From CAZNLL01 sp964573885 (GTDB taxonomy: Bacteria; Desulfobacterota; DSM-4660; Desulfatiglandales; Desulfatiglandaceae), in contig CAZNLL010000149.1 of NCBI GenBank assembly GCA_964573885.1, positions 1-8,591 on the forward strand: a stretch of 8,591 nucleotides of DNA, in the 5' to 3' direction. Numbering within the stretch: position 1 is the first letter of the stretch; every line of letters starts with the position of its first letter. The notes under the pieces were generated by a model. That model saw only the letters and a program-made list of their open reading frames with translations. It had not been told where the DNA came from and did not search any database. This document shows, piece by piece, positions 1 through 5,864 of the stretch. A program made the translations under genes and the position numbers.

Positions 1-6
1 AGTCAT

Positions 7-27
7 AGAAGGCAGAAGGCAGAATGC
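7..27. repeat. Short heptanucleotide tandem repeat at the window edge
   Basis: Three adjacent 7-base units are visible: AGAAGGC at 7-13, AGAAGGC at 14-20 and AGAATGC at 21-27, the last with one change. The array lies about 40 bases before the start codon of the first gene. It may be the end of a longer array outside the window. Its function is unknown; slipped-strand length variation is possible. Confidence 0.6.
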
Positions 28-66
28 TTAAGCGCCTTTTATGCAATAACGGGGTATCAAACATCC

Positions 67-1014
67 ATGGAAGCCATCAGGATGGGGATAAGCGCTTGTT
101 TGTTGGGGGAAAATGTCCGCTATGACGGGGGTCACAAAAAGGATCCTTTTTTGACGGATACCCTGGGACGGTACTTCGAATATGTTCCTGTCTGCCCGGA
201 GGTGGAATACGGCCTTGGTATCCCGAGGGAGGCCTTAAGGCTGGTGGGAGACCCTGAATCGCCCAGGCTCGTGATGTCACGGAGCGGGGTGGACCACACG
301 GAGGGCATGCTTAGATTTGCAAAAAACCGGGTTCTTGACCTTGAAAAGGAGGACCTCTGCGGCTTTATCTTTAAGAGTAGATCCCCGAGCAGCGGTATGG
401 AGCGTGTAAAGGTCTATAATGAAAAAGGAATGCCTGTAAAAAAGGGGGTGGGACTCTTTGCAAGGGTCTTCATGGGTCATTACGCTTTGATCCCTGTGGA
501 GGAAGAAGGTCGTCTCCATGATCCCGTGCTCAGGGAAAACTTCATCGAACGCATCTTCACCCTATGGAGGTGGCGAAAGAACAAGGCCGAAGGCATGTCA
601 ATGGCCGGGGTGGTGGATTTCCATAGCCGAAACAAGCTCCTCTTTATGGCCCACAGTCCCCGGAATTATCAAACCATGGGAAGACTGGTGGCCCAAGGGA
701 AGAGCCTCGACTTGGATGATTTTTATGGTCAGTATGAGTGGCTCATGATGGAGGCGCTCAGGCTCAAGGCCACGGTGAAGAAAAACGCCAATGTCCTGCA
801 CCACATGCTGGGATATTTCAAGAAAAAGCTGACCTCAGACGAAAAGCAGGAGGTCCTCGAGGCCATAGACCATTACAGGGGAGGGGATGTGCCTCTCATC
901 GTGCCTGTGACGCTTATCAAGCATTTCGTGCGAAAATATGAGGAGCCTTATCTGGGAATGCAAACCTATCTGAATCCCCACCCCATGGCCCTTAAACTCC
1001 GCAATCATGCCTGA
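67..1014 (+). CDS. DUF523 and DUF1722 domain protein, TudS-like (thiouracil desulfurase family) with one cluster cysteine missing
   Basis: This 315-residue protein has two domains. Residues about 7-160 match DUF523, the family of TudS, which removes sulfur from thiouracil using a [4Fe-4S] cluster held by three cysteines. Here C11 (in SACLLGENVRYDGGHK) and C43 (in PVCPEVEYGLGIPRE) are present. The third, normally in a SPSCG motif, is S109 in SPSSGMERVKVY, although C98 lies nearby. Residues about 175-305 are DUF1722 (YbgA-like), recognised by DFHSRNKLLFMAHSP and by the HHMLGYFKKKL and PLIVPVTLIKHFV stretches. The fused length is usual for this two-domain family. The ATG at 67 has only a weak upstream G-rich signal, and an in-frame ATG at 82 (M6) is a possible alternative start. 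The protein is probably a cytoplasmic desulfurase-type or sulfur-handling enzyme. Its substrate is unknown, and the missing cysteine makes desulfurase activity uncertain. It converges on the methyltransferase gene. Confidence 0.88.
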   Translation: MEAIRMGISACLLGENVRYDGGHKKDPFLTDTLGRYFEYVPVCPEVEYGLGIPREALRLVGDPESPRLVMSRSGVDHTEGMLRFAKNRVLDLEKEDLCGFIFKSRSPSSGMERVKVYNEKGMPVKKGVGLFARVFMGHYALIPVEEEGRLHDPVLRENFIERIFTLWRWRKNKAEGMSMAGVVDFHSRNKLLFMAHSPRNYQTMGRLVAQGKSLDLDDFYGQYEWLMMEALRLKATVKKNANVLHHMLGYFKKKLTSDEKQEVLEAIDHYRGGDVPLIVPVTLIKHFVRKYEEPYLGMQTYLNPHPMALKLRNHA

Positions 1015-1023
1015 TCCTTTGGC

Positions 1024-1045
1024 CCCTCCCCCAAAGGGGGGAGGG
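1024..1045. repeat. G/C-rich inverted repeat in the convergent gap
   Basis: A perfect 9-bp stem is formed by CCCTCCCCC (1024-1032) and GGGGGAGGG (1037-1045) around the loop AAAG. It sits between two converging genes, 10 bases after the first stop codon and 12 bases before the second. No T run follows it on either strand, so it is not a canonical intrinsic terminator. It could still slow polymerase from both sides, or be one copy of a dispersed intergenic palindrome. Runs of five and six G also allow alternative G-rich structures. Confidence 0.55.
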
Positions 1046-1057
1046 AACCTGGTGCAT

Positions 1058-2119
1058 TTATTCGACAATGCCGTCCTTAAGCGACCTCGGCGAGGGCACA
1101 GGCACAGGCAGGCAACGGTCTTTGTCAGGGTTGTACATGAGTCTGTAGGAGCAACCCCGGTTCCCCTCCTTATACATGTGATCCCAGCCGCGCACGAAGT
1201 AGGGGCACTCATCATTAAAACAGATGTACATGAAGTCGTTATCCCAGGTCTGGCCGAAGGGATTGTCAGGAACGGTCCATTTTTTAAGCTTGTCTCCACA
1301 GTGAGGGCATCGCATGGTCTCCTTGACGCGTTTCTCCCGCTCCTTTAACTCCTCTTGTGTGAAGTTTTCCCCAAATGCTGAAAATGTACTTGTTGCCTTC
1401 ACGGTCTTATTTCCTCCTCCTTTTTTGTTGGCATAAACCGCGTATACGGGGTCACTGAAAGGTGTTTTATCCGCATACTTGTCGTCGGACGGTCTCGGTC
1501 GCCCTTTGGAAACAAAGAGGCCTGTTTTTTCAAAGAGGGCGGCCTCTTTAAAAAGATCTTCCACGAGGAGAATCCTTTCCTCTTCACTTGACTCCCTCCA
1601 GACCTTGACCGCCTTTTGAGGAAACATGCGGTTTGAAAAGATCACCATAAAAAGGCCTCCGGGCTTCAGGGTTCTCCCAACCTCTTTGAATATCTCTGCA
1701 GGATGAACCAGGTAGTCCACAGATACGGTGTTTAACACCAAGTCGAAGGTATTGTCTTCAAAGGGCAGGGAGGGTTCGTTGTTGATATCCTTCAACACCA
1801 CCTCCTCAAGGGCCCTGTTTTGGGCCAATTCCCTCTCATTGAGCCCCAGCCCCACAACCCTTGCGGTCTTGAGTCCTTCCGGCAGGTGGGAGTCCCAACC
1901 CGCCATCAGATCCAGGATTACCGGATCCTCCTCAAAAACCAGCCCCCCGATGAGGCCTTCCACGGTTTGTAGCGCCATAGAATCCAGATGGCTCAAAAAC
2001 CTGTCTTGGGTATAGAACAGGCCGTCCTCATTTTCATCGAGCCGGGAAAAGGCATCGGGTGCGAAAAAAGGGCTGAGATTTGCAGCCTCTGATAAGTCTT
2101 TTTTCCTAATATTTTCCAT
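1058..2119 (-). CDS. Class I SAM-dependent methyltransferase fused to a C-terminal zinc ribbon
   Basis: The 353-residue protein starts at an ATG (2117-2119) preceded by GGGAGG five bases upstream. Residues about 60-165 form a Rossmann methyltransferase core. Motif I is VILDLMAGWDSHLP (67-80), an unusual form lacking the common GxGxG glycines but typical of a known methyltransferase subfamily. LPFEDNTFDLVLNTVSVDYL (118-137) covers the motif IV region, and LKPGGLFMVIFSNRMFP (151-167) is the classic post-motif stretch. A polar linker of about 40 residues leads to a C-terminal domain (about 268-350) with C271-x2-C274 and C300-x4-C305, resembling an ogr/Delta-like zinc ribbon. The family suggests methyl transfer from SAM, with the zinc ribbon possibly binding nucleic acid or a protein partner. 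The substrate cannot be read from the sequence. The gene's leader contains a terminator-like hairpin, suggesting control by attenuation. Confidence 0.85.
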   Translation of the reverse strand: MENIRKKDLSEAANLSPFFAPDAFSRLDENEDGLFYTQDRFLSHLDSMALQTVEGLIGGLVFEEDPVILDLMAGWDSHLPEGLKTARVVGLGLNERELAQNRALEEVVLKDINNEPSLPFEDNTFDLVLNTVSVDYLVHPAEIFKEVGRTLKPGGLFMVIFSNRMFPQKAVKVWRESSEEERILLVEDLFKEAALFEKTGLFVSKGRPRPSDDKYADKTPFSDPVYAVYANKKGGGNKTVKATSTFSAFGENFTQEELKEREKRVKETMRCPHCGDKLKKWTVPDNPFGQTWDNDFMYICFNDECPYFVRGWDHMYKEGNRGCSYRLMYNPDKDRCLPVPVPSPRSLKDGIVE

Positions 2120-2124
2120 GGCAT

Positions 2125-2130
2125 CCTCCC
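2125..2130 (-). promoter_or_regulatory. Shine-Dalgarno of the methyltransferase gene
   Basis: On the minus strand GGGAGG lies five bases before the ATG at 2119. Its first three bases belong to AUGGG (2128-2132), which is complementary to CCCAU in the loop of the upstream hairpin (2152-2156). The site could therefore be occluded by a loop-SD pairing. Confidence 0.7.
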
Positions 2131-2132
2131 AT

Positions 2133-2170
2133 AAAAAAGCCAGGGTTAAGGATGGGTTCCTAACCTGGCT
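2133..2170 (-). terminator. Intrinsic-terminator-like hairpin in the methyltransferase leader
   Basis: Read on the minus strand, AGCCAGG (2170-2164) pairs with CCTGGCT (2144-2138). The stem continues through TTA/TAA and GG/CC with two single-base bulges (2145 and 2149), around a 7-base loop (2158-2152). Six T residues follow or overlap the stem end (2138-2133). No minus-strand gene lies upstream within the divergent gap, and the next gene begins only 14 bases after the T run. The hairpin is therefore best placed inside the 5' leader, as an attenuator and not as the end of another transcript. Confidence 0.7.
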
Positions 2171-2195
2171 CGTGGCCCCGTTTCCGGGCAGGTTA
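2161..2195 (-). promoter_or_regulatory. Candidate anti-terminator element with internal GNRA hairpin
   Basis: On the minus strand TAACCTG (2195-2189) is perfectly complementary to CAGGTTA (2167-2161), which forms most of the 5' arm of the downstream terminator hairpin. The two pairings cannot coexist. Between them lies CCCG-GAAA-CGGG (2188-2177), a small stem with a GNRA tetraloop. The roughly 50-base leader upstream of the terminator contains no ATG, GTG or TTG, so control through a translated leader peptide is unlikely. A ligand-, protein- or RNA-dependent switch fits better. It matches no riboswitch class that I can recall. Confidence 0.5.
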
Positions 2196-2225
2196 CTTGT
2201 GGTTTGTTTGTCTTTGTTTTATAGT

Positions 2226-2253
2226 AAAATAAGGCGTCAAAGAGGGATGTCAA
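2226..2253 (-). promoter_or_regulatory. Sigma-70-type promoter candidate for the methyltransferase gene
   Basis: On the minus strand a perfect -35 box TTGACA (2253-2248) is followed after 16 bases by TATTTT (2231-2226), a 4-of-6 match to TATAAT. Transcription would begin near 2219 and give a leader of about 100 bases. A second A/T-rich hexamer, TATAAA (2223-2218), lies just downstream and could act instead, with a less suitable -35. Confidence 0.5.
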
Positions 2254-2306
2254 TGCGTTATGACCGTTTCTGAAGAAAATTCTGGGACCCATTATTGGAT
2301 CTGTTT

Positions 2307-3845
2307 ATGAGGGCGAATCCTGCAGAGGTTCTTGTAACAGGGGCCACGGGCTATGTGGGCGGACGCCTTGTCCCCCTTCTGCTTGATTCCGGGTTTCCGG
2401 TCCGCGTGATGGGAAGATCCCTGGACAAACTCAAATGCCGTCCGTGGGCCTCTCATCCGGCGGTCCAATTTGCCCAGGCCGATATGTTTGAGCCCCAATC
2501 CCTTTTTGAGGCCTGTCACGGGTGCCGGGCGGCCTACTACCTGGTCCATTCCATGAACGCCAGGACCAGGGATTTCGCAGAGGCCGACCGCAAGGCCGCC
2601 ATGAACATGGCAAAGGCCGCCTCAGAGGCGAAAGTTGAGAGAATCATATACCTGGGTGGCCTCGGCGAACAGGGCCCGCACCTGAGCGAGCATTTAAGGT
2701 CAAGGCATGAGGTCGCCGGAGTCCTTGCCTCTCGAGGGGTGCCGGTGACCTTCCTCCGGGCCGCTGTGATCCTGGGCTCGGGAAGCGCCTCCTTTGAGAT
2801 GCTTCGCTATCTGGTGGAACGCCTGCCTGTCATGACCACCCCCCGCTGGGTGGACACCCCTTGCCAGCCCATAGGCATCCGAAACGTCCTGAATTATCTC
2901 AAAGGCTGTCTTGAGAATGACAGTACCACAGGACAGACTTTTGACATCGGGGGTCCTGACATCCTTTCTTACAGAAAGCTGATGGAAATTTATGCCCAGG
3001 AGGCAGGACTTAAAAAAAGGCTTATCATCCCTGTACCTGTGCTCACCCCTAAACTGAGCTCCTATTGGGTTCACCTGGTTACACCTTTGCCCTCGTCACT
3101 GGCTCGACCGCTGATAGAAGGACTGAAGACCCCGGTGGTGTGCCGGGAAAACCGGATCAGAGACCTGGTGCCCCAGGAGCTTTTGACCTGCCGGGAGGCT
3201 ATTCGCATTGCCCTTAAAAGGAGCAGAACGCATGAGGTGACAACCTGCTGGAGTGATGCCGGGGAATCCTTTGAGCCGGAATGGAGCCAATGCGGAGATG
3301 CCGAGTATGCAGGGGGCACGGTGCTTGAATGCGGATACCGGGTGGTTTTAGAGGCGCCGGCCGACAGGGTGTGGCCTGTTATACAGGGCATCGGCGGGGA
3401 AAAGGGATGGTATTATGGGGGCGTCTCCTGGATAATACGGGGTGCCCTTGATCGCCTGGTGGGCGGGGTCGGCCTGAGGCGGGGCCGAAGGCATCCGGTG
3501 GAACTCTTCACAGGGGACGCCCTCGACTTCTGGAGGGTGGTAAAAGTGGAGGCCCCCAAGGTGCTGAGGCTTGTCGCCGAAATGAGGCTTCCCGGCGAGG
3601 CGGTCCTGGAATTTGAGCTGTCCCCCTTGGAAGGAGGGAGAACGGAACTCAAACAGCATTCCAGGTTTCTCCCCCGAGGGCTTTTTGGGATAATGTATTG
3701 GTATATGTTTTATCCCTTTCATCAGAGACTGTTCAAGGGCATGCTTTCCGCCATTGCAAAAGAGGCGGGCGTCCTTAACTTAAAAGGACCGGAGCGTTTT
3801 GCCCCAAGGCGTCACCACGTGTGTGCTTTGCCTCCGGAAAAATAG
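2307..3845 (+). CDS. SDR-family NAD(P)-binding protein fused to a DUF2867 domain
   Basis: The N-terminal part (about residues 7-300) is an atypical short-chain dehydrogenase/NmrA-like Rossmann domain. It begins with LVTGATGYVGGRL (G12-x2-G15-x2-G18), followed by AAYYLVHSM and IIYLGGLGEQG, strand-end motifs normal in this group. Residues about 335-490 are DUF2867, recognised by WYYGG, LDRLVGGVGLRRGRRHP, GDALDFWRV, AEMRLPGEA and YWYMFYPFHQRLFKGML. DUF2867 resembles a START/SRPBCC-type ligand-binding fold, and the SDR-DUF2867 fusion is a recognised architecture of about 500 residues, as here. It probably binds NAD(P) and a hydrophobic or quinone-like substrate, but the reaction is not established. 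I chose the ATG at 2307 because it puts the Rossmann motif eight residues from the N-terminus. A TTG at 2295 would add four residues, and neither start has a strong ribosome-binding site. It is first of three same-strand redox-type genes. Confidence 0.87.
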   Translation: MRANPAEVLVTGATGYVGGRLVPLLLDSGFPVRVMGRSLDKLKCRPWASHPAVQFAQADMFEPQSLFEACHGCRAAYYLVHSMNARTRDFAEADRKAAMNMAKAASEAKVERIIYLGGLGEQGPHLSEHLRSRHEVAGVLASRGVPVTFLRAAVILGSGSASFEMLRYLVERLPVMTTPRWVDTPCQPIGIRNVLNYLKGCLENDSTTGQTFDIGGPDILSYRKLMEIYAQEAGLKKRLIIPVPVLTPKLSSYWVHLVTPLPSSLARPLIEGLKTPVVCRENRIRDLVPQELLTCREAIRIALKRSRTHEVTTCWSDAGESFEPEWSQCGDAEYAGGTVLECGYRVVLEAPADRVWPVIQGIGGEKGWYYGGVSWIIRGALDRLVGGVGLRRGRRHPVELFTGDALDFWRVVKVEAPKVLRLVAEMRLPGEAVLEFELSPLEGGRTELKQHSRFLPRGLFGIMYWYMFYPFHQRLFKGMLSAIAKEAGVLNLKGPERFAPRRHHVCALPPEK

Positions 3846-3910
3846 GCAATCTTTTTTGTTAAAATTTTGGAGGACTTAGGGCGGTTGAATCCACGACAAA
3901 GGAGGATAAG

Positions 3911-4303
3911 ATGGCGCTGAAGGACTATTTTGAAGAGACCAAGGGCATGGGAGTGCTTGCCACTTCTGATTCAGAGGGCAAGGTGGACCTTGCGGTGTAT
4001 GCCAAGCCCCATTTCATGGATGATGGGACCATCGCCTTTATCATGGCCGATAAACTCTCTCATCATAACCTCCAGTCCAACGGGCACGCGGCTTATCTTT
4101 TCAAGGAAGAGGGCCCCGGCTACAGGGGGGTAAGGCTTTTTTTGACCAAGACAAGAGAGGAGCAGGACTCTGATCTCCTCTATTCCCTGAGAAGCAAACG
4201 CTATCCAGGGGACAAGGAAGAGGGAAAGCCCAAGTTCCTGGTCTTTTTCAATATCGATAAGGAATTGCCCCTGATAGGTGCGGGTGAAGCCGTCGAGGGA
4301 TAA
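3911..4303 (+). CDS. Pyridoxamine 5'-phosphate oxidase-fold (FMN-binding split barrel) protein
   Basis: The 130-residue product has the features of the pyridoxamine-phosphate-oxidase-like superfamily. An early strand GVLATSDSEGKVDLAVYAKP (about 14-33) is followed by IAFIMADKLSHHNLQSNGHAAYLF (41-64, quoted in two parts: IAFIMADKLSHH and NLQSNGHAAYLF) and by GYRGVRLFLTK (71-81). The length suits a single split-barrel domain, usually a dimer that binds FMN or related flavins. True pyridoxamine oxidases are longer (about 200 residues), so this is more likely a small flavin reductase or flavin/F420-type binding protein of unknown substrate. The start is secure: AAAGGAGG ends five bases before the ATG. 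It follows the SDR gene by 65 bases and precedes the flavoprotein reductase by 82 bases, consistent with one transcript and a shared flavin or electron-transfer role (inference). Confidence 0.8.
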   Translation: MALKDYFEETKGMGVLATSDSEGKVDLAVYAKPHFMDDGTIAFIMADKLSHHNLQSNGHAAYLFKEEGPGYRGVRLFLTKTREEQDSDLLYSLRSKRYPGDKEEGKPKFLVFFNIDKELPLIGAGEAVEG

Positions 4304-4385
4304 AAGGCCTTCCGAGGGAGATGAAAAAGAGGAGATTCGTGATTTGAACCTGCTTGGTGATTGAGGTCCATGAGGAGGTGCGGCC

Positions 4386-5573
4386 ATGACGGATTATCTG
4401 ATTGTGGGAAACGGCGTTGCCGGGACGACCGCCGCGGAAAACATCCGCAAAAATGATAAGGAAGGTGGTATCACCATCGTTACTGACGAGGATCTCCCCT
4501 TCTACTACCGGATCAGGTTGAATGAATACTTGTCAGGAGACCTGAGTGAGCAGGAGCTTATCGCCAAAAAGGAGGCGTGGTACAAGGACCATGGGATCGA
4601 CCTTCGGCTAAAGACCCGCATTACAGAGGCAGACCCCGGGAAGAGAGTGGTAACAACGGCTGATAGTCAGACAATTCCCTATAACCGCATTCTGATTTCT
4701 ACAGGGAGCCATTCATTTATTCCTCCTATAAAGGGCTCTGAGATAAGAGGTGTCTATACCTTACGAAAGATCCAGGATGCCCGAAATATCAGCACCTTTG
4801 CCGGGGACATTGAACAAATCGTTCTCATAGGCGGGGGTCTGCTGGGCCTTGAGGCCGGGAACGCCCTGCGCAGGCTGGGTAAAAAAATTACTGTGGTGGA
4901 ATTTTTCCCGAGGCTTTTACCCAGACAACTTGATGTGAATGGGGCCAAGAGGCTCCAGGGCATGATGGAGGAGATGGGAGTTTCTTTCAGACTGGGCGCC
5001 AAGACGCAGGAGATCACCGGGGAGGACCGGGTAAGGGAGGTCGCTTTGGAAAGCGGGGAGTCCTTGCCCGCAGAGATGGTTATCATTTCTGCGGGGGTGC
5101 GGCCGAACCTGGAACTGGCCGGGCCTTTGGGATTGGATACGGAAAAAGGCATCAAGGTGGATGAACACCTTCGTACAAATCAGCCCGGGGTATATGCGGC
5201 GGGAGATGTGGCTGAATTCAGAGGGATCCCTTATGGGATATGGCCTGCCGCCATGGAGCAGGGAAAAATGGCTGGAATCAATATGGCCGGGGGAGACGCG
5301 GTCTATCAAGGGACCACCATGGCGAATACCCTAAAGGTGGTGGGGGTTGATCTGGCCTCGGCAGGGGATATCGACGCGGAGAATCAGTTTGAGGCCAGTG
5401 TGGTGACCGGGGAAGAGGCCTATAAGAAGATAGTCCTGAAAGAGGGCCGGATTATCGGGTGTATCATGTTGGGGGATACCAAGGGCTTCAATAAGGTCAC
5501 CAAGGCCATGTCTGAAAAACAGGCGGTTTCCGAGGTAAAAGACCTCCTTGTTTCCATGGGGTTTGATCTTTAG
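4386..5573 (+). CDS. FAD/NAD(P)-dependent oxidoreductase, NADH:rubredoxin reductase-like
   Basis: The 395-residue protein has the two-dinucleotide-fold plan of pyridine-nucleotide disulfide reductase class I. FAD is bound by VGNGVAGTTAAE (G8-x-G10-x2-G13) at the N-terminus and by GVYAAGDVAEF (268-278). NAD(P)H is bound by LIGGGLLGLEAG (147-158). The C-terminal part, starting near LKVVGVDLASAGDI (316-329), resembles the rubredoxin-reductase C-terminal domain also seen in the front half of nitrite reductase NirB. There is no CxxC pair, and C359 is the only cysteine, so electrons probably pass straight from FAD to a protein such as rubredoxin, as in the NADH:rubredoxin family. The gene has a strong GAGGAGG before its ATG. 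No rubredoxin gene is present in the window. It is the last gene before a strong terminator. A CoA-disulfide reductase is less likely because its active-site cysteine is missing. Confidence 0.85.
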   Translation: MTDYLIVGNGVAGTTAAENIRKNDKEGGITIVTDEDLPFYYRIRLNEYLSGDLSEQELIAKKEAWYKDHGIDLRLKTRITEADPGKRVVTTADSQTIPYNRILISTGSHSFIPPIKGSEIRGVYTLRKIQDARNISTFAGDIEQIVLIGGGLLGLEAGNALRRLGKKITVVEFFPRLLPRQLDVNGAKRLQGMMEEMGVSFRLGAKTQEITGEDRVREVALESGESLPAEMVIISAGVRPNLELAGPLGLDTEKGIKVDEHLRTNQPGVYAAGDVAEFRGIPYGIWPAAMEQGKMAGINMAGGDAVYQGTTMANTLKVVGVDLASAGDIDAENQFEASVVTGEEAYKKIVLKEGRIIGCIMLGDTKGFNKVTKAMSEKQAVSEVKDLLVSMGFDL

Positions 5574-5603
5574 GGAAAGATTCCCACGGACAAGGGCGTT
5601 TAA

Positions 5604-5643
5604 AAAAAGAAAGGCCACAAGCAAATTTGTGGCCCTTCTTTTT
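5604..5643. terminator. Bidirectional intrinsic terminator
   Basis: A 17-base arm (5604-5620) pairs with 5627-5643 with a single mismatch, around the loop GCAAAT. The core GGCCACAA/TTGTGGCC is flanked by an A run on the left and a T run on the right, so each strand reads stem then U run. It lies between the stop of the reductase gene (5573) and the stop of the small minus-strand gene (5686), and can end transcription of both convergent units. Confidence 0.88.
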
Positions 5644-5685
5644 AAATGTTGACCCAGATTATCCCGCAGTGGATGCGATTGCCCA

Positions 5686-5850
5686 TCAGTCTCCGATGTT
5701 GATCGCCCGGGAGGCATCGTCCAAGCAGTTCTTAAGGTCTTCTTCGCCAACCTTTTTAGGATCCTGGAGATCCATTACCCTGCAAACATACTCGTTTCCC
5801 GCGTTGTCCTTCACCCAGACAAACCTTTTCTCATGTGTTTCTTCAGCCAT
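5686..5850 (-). CDS. Small 54-residue hypothetical protein
   Basis: This short gene encodes a 54-residue acidic soluble protein. It begins MAEETHEKRFVWVKDNAGNE, continues with YVCRVMDLQDPKKVGEEDLK, and ends NCLDDASRAINIGD. I do not recognise the family. It has two cysteines (C23 and C42) and no membrane segment or signal peptide. The first half looks like a short beta hairpin (FVWVKDNAGNEYVCRVMDL), the second like an acidic helix (GEEDLKNCLDDASRAI). The start is set by a perfect AGGAGG (5859-5864) eight bases upstream; an ATG two codons earlier (5854-5856) sits too close to that site. The gene ends 43 bases from the bidirectional terminator and is preceded by about 200 non-coding bases after the kinase gene. 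The strong ribosome-binding site, sensible composition and terminator argue that it is real. Confidence 0.72.
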   Translation of the reverse strand: MAEETHEKRFVWVKDNAGNEYVCRVMDLQDPKKVGEEDLKNCLDDASRAINIGD

Positions 5851-5858
5851 TTTCATAT

Positions 5859-5864
5859 CCTCCT
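5859..5864 (-). promoter_or_regulatory. Strong Shine-Dalgarno deciding the start of the small gene
   Basis: On the minus strand AAAGGAGGAT contains a full AGGAGG at 5864-5859. Spacing is eight bases to the ATG at 5850 but only two to the ATG at 5856, so translation should begin at 5850 (MAEE). Confidence 0.75.

Noticed and set aside
835..1299. 154-residue minus-strand frame across the convergent gap
   Set aside because: It overlaps the ends of two well-supported genes and runs through the G/C-rich palindrome. Its composition is not protein-like and no family is recognisable.
2120..2219. Match of the leader to a known riboswitch (c-di-GMP, cobalamin, SAM, TPP, fluoride, ZTP)
   Set aside because: None of the conserved core sequences I can recall for these classes is present; only the switch-like architecture is seen.
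2295..2297. TTG start for the SDR-DUF2867 gene
   Set aside because: It adds only four residues, has no better ribosome-binding site than the ATG at 2307, and TTG is a rarer start. It remains possible.
4321..4347. Tiny ORF (MKKRRFVI) preceded by a GAGGGAG in the gap before the reductase gene
   Set aside because: Eight codons is too short to support as a gene, and no attenuator hairpin follows it that would suggest a leader peptide.
5854..5856. Upstream ATG as the start of the 54-residue protein
   Set aside because: It lies two bases from the AGGAGG, too close for normal initiation; the ATG at 5850 has the usual spacing.
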